Source: Kosmotogaceae bacterium (GTDB taxonomy: Bacteria > Thermotogota > Thermotogae > Petrotogales > Kosmotogaceae). From it: a stretch of DNA of 38,036 bases. This document shows positions 16,097 to 25,725 of the stretch, piece after piece; the stretch's first letter is position 1, and each line of letters starts with the position of its first letter. Both the position numbers and the translations under genes were made by a program. The stretch is taken from the NCBI GenBank assembly GCA_003444085.1, contig DLVL01000104.1:6016-44051 (forward strand). Direction: 5' to 3'. The notes under the pieces are model-generated. The model was not told where the DNA came from. It worked only from the letters and a program-made list of their open reading frames with translations, and searched no databases.

Positions 16097-18001
16097 TTGA
16101 CAGCAAATGTCAGACAGAACAGAATAGCAGAGCTGAAAGAGCTCGGAAGAACGTGTCGTGGAGATATCCTGAAAATGACCACTGTGGCAAACTCAGGTCA
16201 TCCTGGCGGATCGATGTCCTCAATAGACCTGTTTCTTACTGTCTTTTCGATGGCCAATATCAGTGCCGAAACTCCCGATAATCCGTCAAGAGATCGGGTG
16301 GTTATTAGTCACGGACACACATCGCCCGGGGTCTACTCGGCTATGGCGAGACTCGGATTCTTCTCAACTGAGGAGGTCATAACGGGGTTCAGGCATTCCG
16401 GGTCAGTTTTTGAAGGCCATGTCACACGCGGGATTCCTGGGATAGAATGGACCACCGGGAACCTTGGACAAGGGCTTTCGGTGGGCGTCGGTATGGCGAT
16501 CGCATCGAAACTAACCAAGAAAGACTATCGTGTCTTTGTATTGATGAGTGATGCCGAACAAGCAAAAGGACAGGTGGCAGAAGCAAGACGAACAGCAGCC
16601 AAGTTCGGACTCAACAACCTGATTGTAGTAATTGATGATAATAATGCACAGATATCCGGAAGAGCAAGAGATATAATGCCGGTAAACATAAGAGAAAACT
16701 ATATATCTGACGGATGGGAAGTTGTGGAAGTGGATGGCCATGACTACGCGCATCTGGTCGATTCACTTGAGCTTTGCCTGCACAAACAGGATAAACCAGT
16801 GGCGATTATAGCAAAGACCATAATGGGTAAAGGGGTCTCTTTCATGGAGAACGATGTGGCGTACCACGGAAAGCCCCTTTCTCCGGACGACTGCAGAAAG
16901 GCTTTATCTGAGCTTGGAGTGGAAGACGACCTCGATTACTTCATCAACGCGAGAAAGAGGATGAAGCCAAAACGCTCTGTGTCGAAAATAGTGCAGGAGT
17001 ACCCTGCCCCCGATACAGGAAGCCCCCTTGTATATCCTGCAGATAAAGCGGTAGATAATAGAAGTGCATTTGGAAGAGCACTTGCCGACATAGGAAAAAG
17101 AAACAGAGAGAAGGTACCCATGGCAGTGATTGACTGTGATCTGAAGCCTTCAACGAAGCTTGAGGATTTTGAACATGAGTGTCCCGAGTCTTTCTTTCAG
17201 ATAGGTGTTCAAGAACATAATGCCGCTGCCCTGTCTGGGGCGCTCTCTTCATGCGGGGTTCTGACGTTTTTTGCTGATTTCGGGGTTTTCGGGATTGATG
17301 AGACATACAATCAGCAGCGTCTGAACGACATCAATCACGCAAACCTGAAAGTAGCGGTAACGCATTCTGGACTTGATGTTGGTGAAGATGGTAAAACTCA
17401 TCACTGTATTGACTACATTGGTGTGATGAGAAATCTTTACGGCTTCAAGCTGCTAATACCTTCAGACCCTAATCAGACAGACCAGATGGTAAGGTACATG
17501 GCTGCGACTCCTGGGAATTTCATGCTCGTCATGGGGCGCTCAAAGATCAAGCCGCTGGAAAGAGCTGAGGGGGGGTTGTTCTTCGGAGAAGATTATGTAT
17601 TTGAGTATGGAAAGATTGACCATATTAGAAGAGGTAATGATCTGACGATTGTCACTCACGGGCAGGTCACTTCAGCAGTCGTCGAGGCCGCAGATGAATT
17701 GAGGGACGAACACAATCTAAGCGTTTCGGTTCTGGCTGTCCCCTGTCCTCTGGATCTTGAGTTATGTGATTTCAGAGACCTCCTGAAAGGCAAAGTCCTG
17801 GTCATTGAGGACCACAACTCAAATAGCGGCCTTGCCTCGATTATCGCAATGGAGATGATTTCAGATCAAATACTGCCGGAGGCTTTTGAGAGTGTTGGTG
17901 TTGAAGGATATGCCTTTTCAGGTTCAAATGAAGATCTGTACGAACTTGCAGGACTCTCTACTCGTGCGATTGTTGAAAGAGTAAGGCGGATACTGGCTTG
18001 A
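16097..18001 (+). CDS. tkt: Transketolase (full-length, TPP-dependent)
   Basis: Transketolase moves two-carbon units between sugar phosphates in the pentose phosphate pathway. Conserved motifs include NSGHPGGSMSS near the N-terminus, GNLGQGLSVGVGMAIA, a TPP-binding stretch MSDAEQAKGQ...DDNNAQISG (the usual GDGE is SDAE here), catalytic Glu in GVQEHNAAALSGAL, and GEDGKTHH. Both TPP and pyrimidine domains plus the C-terminal domain are present in one chain of about 634 residues. The frame opens with ATG 16079 overlapping the ricT stop (ATGA), but GGGGGGAG sits after that ATG and 4-7 bases before TTG 16097, so TTG is my preferred start. Confidence 0.88.
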   Translation: MTANVRQNRIAELKELGRTCRGDILKMTTVANSGHPGGSMSSIDLFLTVFSMANISAETPDNPSRDRVVISHGHTSPGVYSAMARLGFFSTEEVITGFRHSGSVFEGHVTRGIPGIEWTTGNLGQGLSVGVGMAIASKLTKKDYRVFVLMSDAEQAKGQVAEARRTAAKFGLNNLIVVIDDNNAQISGRARDIMPVNIRENYISDGWEVVEVDGHDYAHLVDSLELCLHKQDKPVAIIAKTIMGKGVSFMENDVAYHGKPLSPDDCRKALSELGVEDDLDYFINARKRMKPKRSVSKIVQEYPAPDTGSPLVYPADKAVDNRSAFGRALADIGKRNREKVPMAVIDCDLKPSTKLEDFEHECPESFFQIGVQEHNAAALSGALSSCGVLTFFADFGVFGIDETYNQQRLNDINHANLKVAVTHSGLDVGEDGKTHHCIDYIGVMRNLYGFKLLIPSDPNQTDQMVRYMAATPGNFMLVMGRSKIKPLERAEGGLFFGEDYVFEYGKIDHIRRGNDLTIVTHGQVTSAVVEAADELRDEHNLSVSVLAVPCPLDLELCDFRDLLKGKVLVIEDHNSNSGLASIIAMEMISDQILPEAFESVGVEGYAFSGSNEDLYELAGLSTRAIVERVRRILA

Positions 18002-18717
18002 TCGATCAGATGAAGGAGAATGCGAGAAGATTCCGCGAAAGAGTTGGAATCGATGTAGATACGGCTCTTCTTATTGAGGCATTGATGCATTCTTCGTTCG
18101 TAAACGAGCAGTCTTCTGTTGGTATCAGAGAACTGGAGTCAAACGAGAGGTTGGAGTTCCTCGGCGATGCGGTCCTGGATCTCTATCTGGCTGAAACGCT
18201 GTATACAGCATACAAGCTCAACGAAGGGGACATGTCAAAGACTCGTGCCCTTTTGGCCAATGAGGATTTTCTGGCTGAGATTGCCAGAAGTCTTGGAATC
18301 GGCGATTTCATAATGCTTGGAAAAGGTGAAGCTGCTTCCGGAGGCAGAAATCGAGATTCGATTCTGGCTGATGCTTTTGAAGCGATAATTGCAGCGTTAT
18401 ATCTCGATAAAGGGTTCAGTGTTGTTCGTGAGTTTCTTGATAGGCTCTATTCTCCGCATGTTTCTGAGGTTATCAGTTCAGGAATACAAAGGGACTTCAA
18501 GACGCTCTTGCAGGAGAAGAGCCAGGTCGGTGGAGGGCCCAGGCCTCAGTATGAACTGATCGATACCTCCGGACCTCCTCAGCGAAGACGGTTCAGGGTG
18601 AGAGTCGTTATTGGTGATCGCGAGCTGGGACAGGGAGAGGGCTACTCAAAAAAGGCCGCAGAGCAAGATGCAGCCAGGCAAGCCCTGGAAGCCTTGAGTA
18701 ACAGTCAAGAAGAATAA
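17998..18717 (+). CDS. rnc: Ribonuclease III
   Basis: RNase III cuts double-stranded RNA in rRNA maturation and mRNA turnover. The signature NERLEFLGDAVLDL is at about 49-62, with Glu53 and Asp57 as metal ligands, and the second acidic pair is in LADAFEAIIAAL (about 122-133). A C-terminal double-stranded RNA-binding domain (about 163-237) ends with GYSKKAAEQDAARQAL. Length 239 is typical. The start is TTG 17998, overlapping the tkt stop by four bases (TTGA); ATG 18010 is an alternative four codons in. Confidence 0.95.
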   Translation: MIDQMKENARRFRERVGIDVDTALLIEALMHSSFVNEQSSVGIRELESNERLEFLGDAVLDLYLAETLYTAYKLNEGDMSKTRALLANEDFLAEIARSLGIGDFIMLGKGEAASGGRNRDSILADAFEAIIAALYLDKGFSVVREFLDRLYSPHVSEVISSGIQRDFKTLLQEKSQVGGGPRPQYELIDTSGPPQRRRFRVRVVIGDRELGQGEGYSKKAAEQDAARQALEALSNSQEE

Positions 18718-18720
18718 CCG

Positions 18721-19521
18721 ATGCTTCTGGTCAGACCACAAAGAACACTTTCTGTTAGCGTTACGGGATCATCGTGTGTTCTGAACTGTAAGCACTGTAG
18801 TCGTCACTACATAAAGAACATGGCCGATCCTTCAATGATGAGCACCGCAGCCAGTAGAGGAACAAAAAGCTTTCTAATCAGCGGAGGCCTGGGAGAGGGT
18901 TTGTACGTCCCCTGGGGAAGATACGAAGACGAGTTAAAGTCATTGAGGAGAGAACACGAAGTTCGCTTCAACATTCACACCGGTCCAAAGATTAGTGTCG
19001 ACGCCATTGAGTCACTGAAGGAACTGGCAGATGTTGTTTCGTTTGATGTCATAGGTAAGCATCGCACTATGAAAGAAGTCTATGGAGTAGATGTATGGAA
19101 AGACTCGATTAGAACTCTTGAAATGCTTATCAAAGCAGAAATCAAAGTCATTCCTCACGTAACCATCGGTCTGGAAGGTGGTCTGATGACGCATGAGTTT
19201 GAGGCTGTATCAATAATATCTGATCTAGGGTTAGACTGTGTGGTATTCCTGGTTCTCATTCCCACTGCGCAGACCCCTTACGCCCATTCGCCCTTGCCAG
19301 AAATAGAAAGAGTAAGAGACTTGTTCAGTTCTGTAGAGATCCAGAAGATTCTCGGTTGTATGGTCCCACGTGGTCACTACAGAAAGGAACTGCAAAGAAC
19401 GGCGGTCGATACAGGATTTACAGCTATAGTCAAGCCGGTTTCTGAGACCATCAAGAAGATTGAAGCAGAGAATCGGGATGACATCGAGTATGTTGACGAG
19501 TGCTGTGCCTTTTACTTCTAG
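18721..19521 (+). CDS. Radical SAM protein, biotin synthase-related; possible LipS-type lipoyl synthase partner
   Basis: A short (266-residue) radical SAM protein. The N-terminal motif CVLNCKHC gives Cys19, Cys23 and Cys26 for the SAM cluster, followed by SRHYIKNM. Additional Cys at ILGCMV and the near-terminal DECC (Cys261, 262) may ligate a second cluster. The lack of a C-terminal SPASM domain and the small size set it apart from peptide-modifying enzymes. It resembles the archaeal 'homolog of biotin synthetase' group to which one LipS subunit belongs; this is my inference. It lies three bases after rnc and is followed by a 114-bp gap. Confidence 0.75.
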   Translation: MLLVRPQRTLSVSVTGSSCVLNCKHCSRHYIKNMADPSMMSTAASRGTKSFLISGGLGEGLYVPWGRYEDELKSLRREHEVRFNIHTGPKISVDAIESLKELADVVSFDVIGKHRTMKEVYGVDVWKDSIRTLEMLIKAEIKVIPHVTIGLEGGLMTHEFEAVSIISDLGLDCVVFLVLIPTAQTPYAHSPLPEIERVRDLFSSVEIQKILGCMVPRGHYRKELQRTAVDTGFTAIVKPVSETIKKIEAENRDDIEYVDECCAFYF

Positions 19522-19561
19522 ATAAGGATCCTCTGGTTCTCTCTGAAGACGATTTTCCTGA

Positions 19562-19582
19562 ACAGAGTTAATCAGACTCTGT
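19562..19582. repeat. Inverted repeat ACAGAGT-N7-ACTCTGT between radical-SAM gene and ruvC
   Basis: A perfect 7-bp inverted repeat with a 7-nt loop in the only sizeable gap (114 bp) of the operon. No T-run follows on the plus strand, so it is a weak terminator candidate; an operator or transcript hairpin is possible. Confidence 0.35.
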
Positions 19583-19635
19583 AATCATATAGACGTAATC
19601 TGATCAGTTATAGATGATACGCTGGAGGTATTCCA

Positions 19636-20145
19636 TTGGCGGGAAGCAAACCTCTCAGAATACTCGGAATTGATCCGGGTTTTGGGAAAATCGGTTACGG
19701 GATAATCGATGTTGACGGCTCAAAAGCGAAGGCAGTCTGTTTTGGGGCGATCGAAACAGATACCGGTCATGCCATTCAACAGAGACTTGACACGATCTTT
19801 GAAGCGATTATGGAGTTGGTCAGGGATTTCAGGCCTGATGAGACTGTTGTTGAGCAGTTGTTCTTCTTCAGGAATGTGACCACTGCGATTCAGGTTGGCG
19901 AAGCCAGAGGAGTAATCTTGCTGGCTCTGCAGAAGAATAATCTTCCGATATTTGAGTACACGCCAAAGCAGGTGAAGCAATCTGTAACAGGATATGGGAA
20001 GGCGGAGAAGGGTCAGATTCAGAAGTCGATGAAAATGTTTCTCAATCTCGATGTAGTCCCAAGACCAGACGATGCGGCAGACGCTCTTGCTACCGCCTGG
20101 TGCCACTTTCTTTTCAGGAAGCATAAGCTAAGGGAGAGATCATGA
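19636..20145 (+). CDS. ruvC: Holliday junction resolvase RuvC
   Basis: RuvC cuts Holliday junctions together with RuvAB at the end of recombination. The RNase H-like acidic residues are visible: Asp13 in LGIDPGFGKIGYG, Glu in ETVVEQLFF, and the Asp pair in RPDDAADALATAW. Length 169 is normal. The start is TTG 19636, seven bases after GGAGG; no ATG is available. Its stop overlaps the polC start as ATGA, linking resolvase and replicase expression. Confidence 0.95.
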   Translation: MAGSKPLRILGIDPGFGKIGYGIIDVDGSKAKAVCFGAIETDTGHAIQQRLDTIFEAIMELVRDFRPDETVVEQLFFFRNVTTAIQVGEARGVILLALQKNNLPIFEYTPKQVKQSVTGYGKAEKGQIQKSMKMFLNLDVVPRPDDAADALATAWCHFLFRKHKLRERS

Positions 20146-23100
20146 GAATAAGCCTGTTATGTTCCAATGTCCTTTTTGGAGAGCTTTTTGAGAAGATCAC
20201 AGGGTATAGTGCTGATGATACTCTCTGCAGCTGTCGAGTAAGCAAGGCAGAGATAGACGTCAATAGCAGAGAAGCCAGGATCTTCATTAGTTCACAAAAC
20301 GGGACTAATGATGACAGTGACAAGGATGATCTGGAGGACTTCTGTAGAATCGCTTCCGCTCTAATTGGTGGAGAAGTCTCCCTGATCACAATACATGAGA
20401 AGGATGTTGATTCGTTAGTCATCACAGACAACAGCAAAGATCAAGAACTCGAGTCGAAGCTTCTTGCAGCCATCAGGAAAGATCGAAGAACAAAGGTTTA
20501 TCTTGAGCATGCAGAACTGGGTTTTACTGGCGGTTGCCTGGTTGTAACGGTAGACAACGAGTTTGCTGAATCAAGGCTTTCTTCGAAAATGAAAGCATTG
20601 AAGAAGGCAATTTCAGATGTTTGTGGAAAACCGGTGGACATAAAGATAGAGATACGCCAGAGAGATGATGATTACCCGGAAGCTCCGTCTGATGAGCCGA
20701 CGGAAGAAGTCATACAAAAGGCAAAATCGGCTCCGAAAGATGGAACAAGAACTCTTGGAGTGATAGTCGGAAGGAAGATCTCGCAGACTCCAACTGAGAT
20801 TGCGTCTCTTGAGGGGCCAGCAAAAGACGTTGTTGTATCTGGTGAAGTTTTCAATATCTTCTACAGGAAGAATCGCTACGCTTTGCTCAATTTCAACATC
20901 ACAGATTATTCAGACTCCGTAAGCTGCAGGGTAACCGGTGAGCGGGCAGAACAAATATATGCAAGTATTTCCGAGGGAGATACTCTGACGGTTAGAGGAA
21001 AACTCGAACTGGATAACAGAAACAACGAAGAAGTCATTGCGATTCGTGACGTCAACAGGTGTGAATTACCTTGTCGCGAGGATCGTTCAGAAGAGAAAAG
21101 GGTGGAGCTTCATCTCCACACTAAGATGAGTTCTCTTGACTCAGTAGTTGAGATTCCGAAGCTGTTTCAGACCCTGAAACGATGGAATCATGATGCTGTT
21201 GCCCTGACTGACCATGGTGTCGTGCAAGCAATTCCCGAATTCTATGAGGAAGCAGTGAAAAGTGGAATCAAGCCCATATTCGGGATTGAAGGCTATCTGA
21301 TGAACGATATTGAACCGATACTCTTCAACGTAGAAGATCGAGAGCTCTCACTGGAGGATATCACCTACGTTGTTTTTGATCTTGAGACAACGGGGCTTCA
21401 TGCAGCCTCTGATGAGATAATTGAGATCGGAGCCTTGAAGCTTCACAAAAGTGAAGTGATTGAGGAGTTCCATAGTCTCGTGAAACCTGTTTCAAAACCA
21501 GGCGATACTGTCAGGGAGCTAACGGGTATAACAGACGCTGAGCTAGAAGAAGCCGCACCCTTGGACGAAGTTCTTCCCAGGTTTCTGCAATTCTGTGAAG
21601 GTTGTATTCTGGTTGCGCATAACGCAACGTTTGACTACAGCTTTGTTCGTACTGCCGTTCGGAAGATAACAGGCCAGAACTGGGAATATCCATACATAGA
21701 TACCCTTGCACTTTCAAGAGTACTTCTGAAAACGAAGAGTCACAAGCTTGATTCTCTGGCGAGCTACCTGAACCTGGGGTCGTTCAAGCATCACAGGGGT
21801 CTGGAAGATGCAAGGATAACTGCCAGAATCTTCAGAAAGTTCATGAATATGATGAAGAAGCGCGGAGTCCGGAACTTGCATGATATGGAGAAACTAAAAG
21901 AAGAAAATGAGAGGCGCATTCAGCAGTCAACAAATCATGTTTCAATTCTTGCTGCAACGAGTGAAGGGCTGAGAAATCTCTACAGACTTGTGACAATATC
22001 TCACACAGAGTTTTTCTACAAGAGACCTCGAATTCCAAGAAGCGTTCTTACGAGACTACGTGAAGGACTGCTGGTAGGGTCTGCATGTATTTCCGGGGAG
22101 CTTTCAAGACAGTATCTATCCGGGTCTTCAATGACAGAACTGGAAGAGGCTGCCAGATTCTATGACTATATTGAAATAATGCCACTGGATGTGATTGATG
22201 AATCGGAGGCAGAGGAGAAAGTCTCGAGAGAAACGCTCAGAAAGATGTACCGCGACTTTTACGACCTTGGAAAGAAACTGGGCATTCCGGTCGTTATGAC
22301 CGGGGACGTTCATTTCATTGAGCCAAGGGACAGCATATTCAGAGCGGTAATTAATGCGCTGCAAGATTATCAGAACTTCGACAACCAGCCAGGCATATAC
22401 TTGAGAACAACTGAAGAGATGCTCGAAGCGGCAGCAGAGATCTTCGATGACGAGAAGATTATAAGAGAAGTCGTAATTGATAATCCCAAGCTTGTTGCAT
22501 CCAGAGTGCATGAGATCCAGCCATTGAAGAAGAAACTGTCTCCTCCTCACATTGATGGAGCTGACGAGGAATTGAGGGTAATGGCGCAAACGAGTGCGAA
22601 ACATGTTTACGGAGATCCTCTGCCAGCGATCATCGAAGAGCGCCTTAACAAGGAGCTCGATGCGATAATCAGTAATAAGTACTCTGTCCTATATATCATT
22701 GCACAACGTATGGTCGAACAATCGAAGAAGGATGGATACGAGGTTGGCTCAAGAGGGTCCGTTGGGAGTTCGCTTGTGGCATTCCTTATCGGAATAACCG
22801 AGGTGAATCCTCTTCCTCCGCATTATTGCTGTGAGAAGTGTCATTATTCAGAATTCTTCGTGGAAGATCGTCTCGGTTCAGGCTATGATTTGCCTGACAA
22901 AGCCTGTCCCGAATGTGGCAACGAGCTTCTGAAAAACGGACAAAACATCCCCTTCGAGACCTTCATGGGATTCAAAGGAGACAAAATACCTGACATTGAT
23001 CTGAATTTCTCCGGAGAATACCAGGAAAGGGCGCATCGATTCCTCGAGGAGCTCTTTGGGAAGAACCATGTTTTCAGAGCAGGAACGATAAGCACCGTGG

Positions 23101-24407
23101 CTGAAAGGACAGCGTATGGTTTCGCCAGAGCCTATATGGAGAAAAAGGGAGTTAGCCTCAAGCGTGCTGAAATCGATCGTATTGTCAGAAACATCTCCGG
23201 AGTGAGAAGGACTACAGGGCAGCACCCTGGAGGCCTTATGGTTGTTCCGAAAGATAGGGATGTGCACGAGTTCACACCGGTACAGTTCCCGGCCAATGAC
23301 CTGAATGCAAGCACGATGACAACACATTTTGCATATGAGGTCATTCACAATGATCTTGTCAAAATCGATGCGCTCGGTCATGACGATCCGACATTCATTA
23401 AACTGTTGAAAGATATGACTGGAATTGATCCAACTACGATTCCGATGAACGACGAGGAAACGCTCTCAATCTTCTCCTCACTCAGGGCACTTGGACTGAA
23501 ACCCACCGATCTTGGAACAGATGTGGGCACACTTGGCATACCTGAATTCGGTACTCCATTTGTAAGAGGACTTCTTTCTGAGACAAGACCCTCCAGATTC
23601 AGCGAGCTTGTAAGAATATCCGGACTGTCTCACGGAACTAACGTATGGCTAAACAATGCAAGAGATATCATCTCGTCGGGCAAGGCGAGCCTCTCTGAGG
23701 TTATATCGTGCAGGGACGACATCATGAACGTACTCATATTGAAAGGCGTAGATAAAGGCGACGCCTTCAGAATAATGGAAGATGTAAGAAAAGGGAAAGG
23801 AATAGGTGACCAGGATATTCAGCTACTTAGAGAACACGGTATTCCTGAATGGCTTATAGAATCGTGCCAGCAGATCAGGTACCTCTTTCCCAAAGCTCAC
23901 GCCGCTGCTTATGTGAGCATGGCTTTTAGAGTCGCATATTTTAAGGTGCATTACCCGCTCGAGTTCTATGCTGCATACTTCACCCTCAAGGGGGGGGATT
24001 TTGATGCAGATTTGGCTGTAGAAGGAATCGGTGAAGTGAGGCGTGAACTCGCGAGGCTCAAAGCCGATCAGGAGAAGAACTTCCGGGAACGTTCCAGAGA
24101 AACCATTCTGGAAGTAGTCCACGAGATGCTATTGCGCGGTTTCTCCTTTTTGCCTGTTGATCTCGAGAAATCCGACGCCCTCAGTTTCCTCAAAGAAGGT
24201 AACAGCCTCAGAATACCCTTCTGCAGCCTGAAGAATTTCGGATCAAAAGTAGCACTGGCAATAAAGACAGAGTTTCAGAAGAGATCCTTCTCCTCTATAG
24301 AGGATCTCGTAAAACGAACATCGATAAGCAGAACAAATGTTGAAGTACTGCGTGGATATGGAGCATTGAAAGATCTTCCCGAAAACGATCAGATTACTCT
24401 CTTCTGA
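20142..24407 (+). CDS. polC: DNA polymerase III alpha subunit, PolC type, with built-in proofreading exonuclease
   Basis: PolC is the replicative polymerase of Firmicutes and Thermotogota. Domains in order: diverged N-terminal domain (1-200), OB fold (about 205-310), PHP first half (VELHLHTKMS near 321), DEDDh exonuclease inserted into the PHP (VVFDLETTG near 409 to HRGLEDARITARIF near 560), PHP second half, a zinc-finger CEKCH...CPECG (about 896-925), the palm with PDIDLNFSGEYQ near 950, and fingers with TAYGFARAY. Thumb and C-terminal helical hairpins complete 1421 residues. The order OB-PHP-exo separates it from DnaE. It overlaps ruvC by four bases and is followed 10 bp later by a clamp-like gene. 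Confidence 0.97.
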   Translation: MRISLLCSNVLFGELFEKITGYSADDTLCSCRVSKAEIDVNSREARIFISSQNGTNDDSDKDDLEDFCRIASALIGGEVSLITIHEKDVDSLVITDNSKDQELESKLLAAIRKDRRTKVYLEHAELGFTGGCLVVTVDNEFAESRLSSKMKALKKAISDVCGKPVDIKIEIRQRDDDYPEAPSDEPTEEVIQKAKSAPKDGTRTLGVIVGRKISQTPTEIASLEGPAKDVVVSGEVFNIFYRKNRYALLNFNITDYSDSVSCRVTGERAEQIYASISEGDTLTVRGKLELDNRNNEEVIAIRDVNRCELPCREDRSEEKRVELHLHTKMSSLDSVVEIPKLFQTLKRWNHDAVALTDHGVVQAIPEFYEEAVKSGIKPIFGIEGYLMNDIEPILFNVEDRELSLEDITYVVFDLETTGLHAASDEIIEIGALKLHKSEVIEEFHSLVKPVSKPGDTVRELTGITDAELEEAAPLDEVLPRFLQFCEGCILVAHNATFDYSFVRTAVRKITGQNWEYPYIDTLALSRVLLKTKSHKLDSLASYLNLGSFKHHRGLEDARITARIFRKFMNMMKKRGVRNLHDMEKLKEENERRIQQSTNHVSILAATSEGLRNLYRLVTISHTEFFYKRPRIPRSVLTRLREGLLVGSACISGELSRQYLSGSSMTELEEAARFYDYIEIMPLDVIDESEAEEKVSRETLRKMYRDFYDLGKKLGIPVVMTGDVHFIEPRDSIFRAVINALQDYQNFDNQPGIYLRTTEEMLEAAAEIFDDEKIIREVVIDNPKLVASRVHEIQPLKKKLSPPHIDGADEELRVMAQTSAKHVYGDPLPAIIEERLNKELDAIISNKYSVLYIIAQRMVEQSKKDGYEVGSRGSVGSSLVAFLIGITEVNPLPPHYCCEKCHYSEFFVEDRLGSGYDLPDKACPECGNELLKNGQNIPFETFMGFKGDKIPDIDLNFSGEYQERAHRFLEELFGKNHVFRAGTISTVAERTAYGFARAYMEKKGVSLKRAEIDRIVRNISGVRRTTGQHPGGLMVVPKDRDVHEFTPVQFPANDLNASTMTTHFAYEVIHNDLVKIDALGHDDPTFIKLLKDMTGIDPTTIPMNDEETLSIFSSLRALGLKPTDLGTDVGTLGIPEFGTPFVRGLLSETRPSRFSELVRISGLSHGTNVWLNNARDIISSGKASLSEVISCRDDIMNVLILKGVDKGDAFRIMEDVRKGKGIGDQDIQLLREHGIPEWLIESCQQIRYLFPKAHAAAYVSMAFRVAYFKVHYPLEFYAAYFTLKGGDFDADLAVEGIGEVRRELARLKADQEKNFRERSRETILEVVHEMLLRGFSFLPVDLEKSDALSFLKEGNSLRIPFCSLKNFGSKVALAIKTEFQKRSFSSIEDLVKRTSISRTNVEVLRGYGALKDLPENDQITLF

Positions 24408-24417
24408 GGCCCTGCAT

Positions 24418-25467
24418 ATGTCTCTTTCTCTCAGTTCTCAGGAATATGACAGGCTTATAGAAGTCTGTGAGAAGCTTTCAGGAAGCGTCGAACCCGGCTA
24501 CAGATTCATCAAGATATACTTCAGAAACGGGCCACGCTTTTTTGCAACTGATGGATGCGCAAAGCTTGAACTTCCCGCTGGTTCGGGTTCTTCCTGCTTC
24601 GAAGGTACCTATGTTCTCCCCCTGGACTACGCAAAGGCCTTGAAGAATCAACCTGAAGTATCAGAAATCAGCTTCTCATTTTCTGATGAAACACTGCTAC
24701 TGGAAACAGATACACAGAAACTCACCATTCAGAAATCAAGACTTCCTGGTCATCCTGAGATGGAAAGGAAATTCGAGTATCTTTTCGGAATACAGGTGAA
24801 AGAATTCACCAGAAAGCTCGATTACGTGTCTTCTATAAGCAACGAAGGAGATCTTATTGAAATTGCGGCAAACAGCGAAAGTGTTCTGATGATTTCTCAA
24901 GCGGCAGGGATGACAGCTGTCTCATTCATAGACATTCCCGCAAAACACAAGTTCACTTTCTCAATCCCTTATGTAACCTCGAGGCACCTTGTGAAAGCAT
25001 TGTCTCTTACGAAAGCCGGCAATCTTTCTTTCGGGACGGGTATCGCGGAGTTGGGATTGAAGACCGGCAGAATGCTCTTTTCTTTATGCAGGCTTAATGA
25101 GACAAAGAGCAGTGCTCAGATTTCGAGCATACGCAACTGGCCAGGTTCGCCTGTGCGTATTGACAAACGAAAACTCACTGGCGCACTTAGAAAAGCTTGC
25201 AGTCTGATAGGGAGAGGACTGAGCATTCTTCTTGTATCAGAAAACAGAAAAGTAAGGCTATATCTCAAAACTGCTAACATGCGTTATGAAGAAAAGCTCA
25301 CCGATGAATTCTCCGAGGACTTCATAACCAAAGTTGACCCTCACAGGCTCAGAGCAGCTCTGTCCAGGTTGCCAGGAGACAGTGTTCTACTCGGCAGACA
25401 CGCCAATGCTGTCTTGTTGGCAGACGGCAAGGGAAGCGACTTCATTTTGATCCCCGAAATACGCTAA
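24418..25467 (+). CDS. Divergent beta sliding clamp-like protein
   Basis: A 349-residue protein with no close recognised family, but a layout like DnaN. Three repeats of about 115 residues each show the beta-alpha pattern of clamp subdomains. The first has YVLPLDYAKALKN followed by strands and LPGHPE, like the VPxKxLxxIxK and YP motifs of DnaN domain 1. The last ends with VDPHRLRAALSRLPGD, a two-strand stretch and the terminal FILIPEIR, matching the FN..YLLDAL.. and ..MPMR end of DnaN. Position directly after polC supports a role as a PolC-associated clamp or decoy. Whether a canonical dnaN exists elsewhere cannot be seen. GAGG lies nine bases before the ATG. Confidence 0.6.
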   Translation: MSLSLSSQEYDRLIEVCEKLSGSVEPGYRFIKIYFRNGPRFFATDGCAKLELPAGSGSSCFEGTYVLPLDYAKALKNQPEVSEISFSFSDETLLLETDTQKLTIQKSRLPGHPEMERKFEYLFGIQVKEFTRKLDYVSSISNEGDLIEIAANSESVLMISQAAGMTAVSFIDIPAKHKFTFSIPYVTSRHLVKALSLTKAGNLSFGTGIAELGLKTGRMLFSLCRLNETKSSAQISSIRNWPGSPVRIDKRKLTGALRKACSLIGRGLSILLVSENRKVRLYLKTANMRYEEKLTDEFSEDFITKVDPHRLRAALSRLPGDSVLLGRHANAVLLADGKGSDFILIPEIR

Positions 25468-25655
25468 AGCGGCAGACGCATCTCTTATCAGGAAGAAAAG
25501 AAGGTCTTCTGGCGATGAACGGTCATCACAACTCACAATTCATTTTGTCATTCTCATACTAAGATCGCTATAAAATTATATTACTACAGAATGATGCCAT
25601 TACAAAAGCTTATATAATAAGGATTATAAGTGCAGGTAATTTATGAATGGTCTGC

Positions 25656-25685
25656 TTGACATATTCTGGATGCTGTTCTTATAAT
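25656..25685 (+). promoter_or_regulatory. Consensus sigma-A promoter of dnaK
   Basis: Perfect TTGACA (25656-25661) and TATAAT (25680-25685) separated by 18 bp. Transcription would start near 25692, giving a leader of about 34 nt with GAGGAGG before the dnaK ATG. Upstream DNA to about 25555 is AT-rich and holds CTTATA-N10-TATAAG (25609-25630). No CIRCE element for HrcA is visible in the 258-bp gap 25468-25725, which otherwise holds nothing I recognise. Confidence 0.75.
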
Positions 25686-25725
25686 TATGATGAAGATGAT
25701 GCATAAGTCTTGAGGAGGGAAAATC

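Noticed and set aside
24001..24200. Suspected frameshift at a G-run near 23990 in polC
   Set aside because: The translation continues with PolC-like sequence through and after the G-run, so the frame is intact.
25468..25725. CIRCE (HrcA) element before dnaK
   Set aside because: No TTAGCACTC-N9-GAGTGCTAA or close variant was found; only a weak CTTATA/TATAAG repeat is present.
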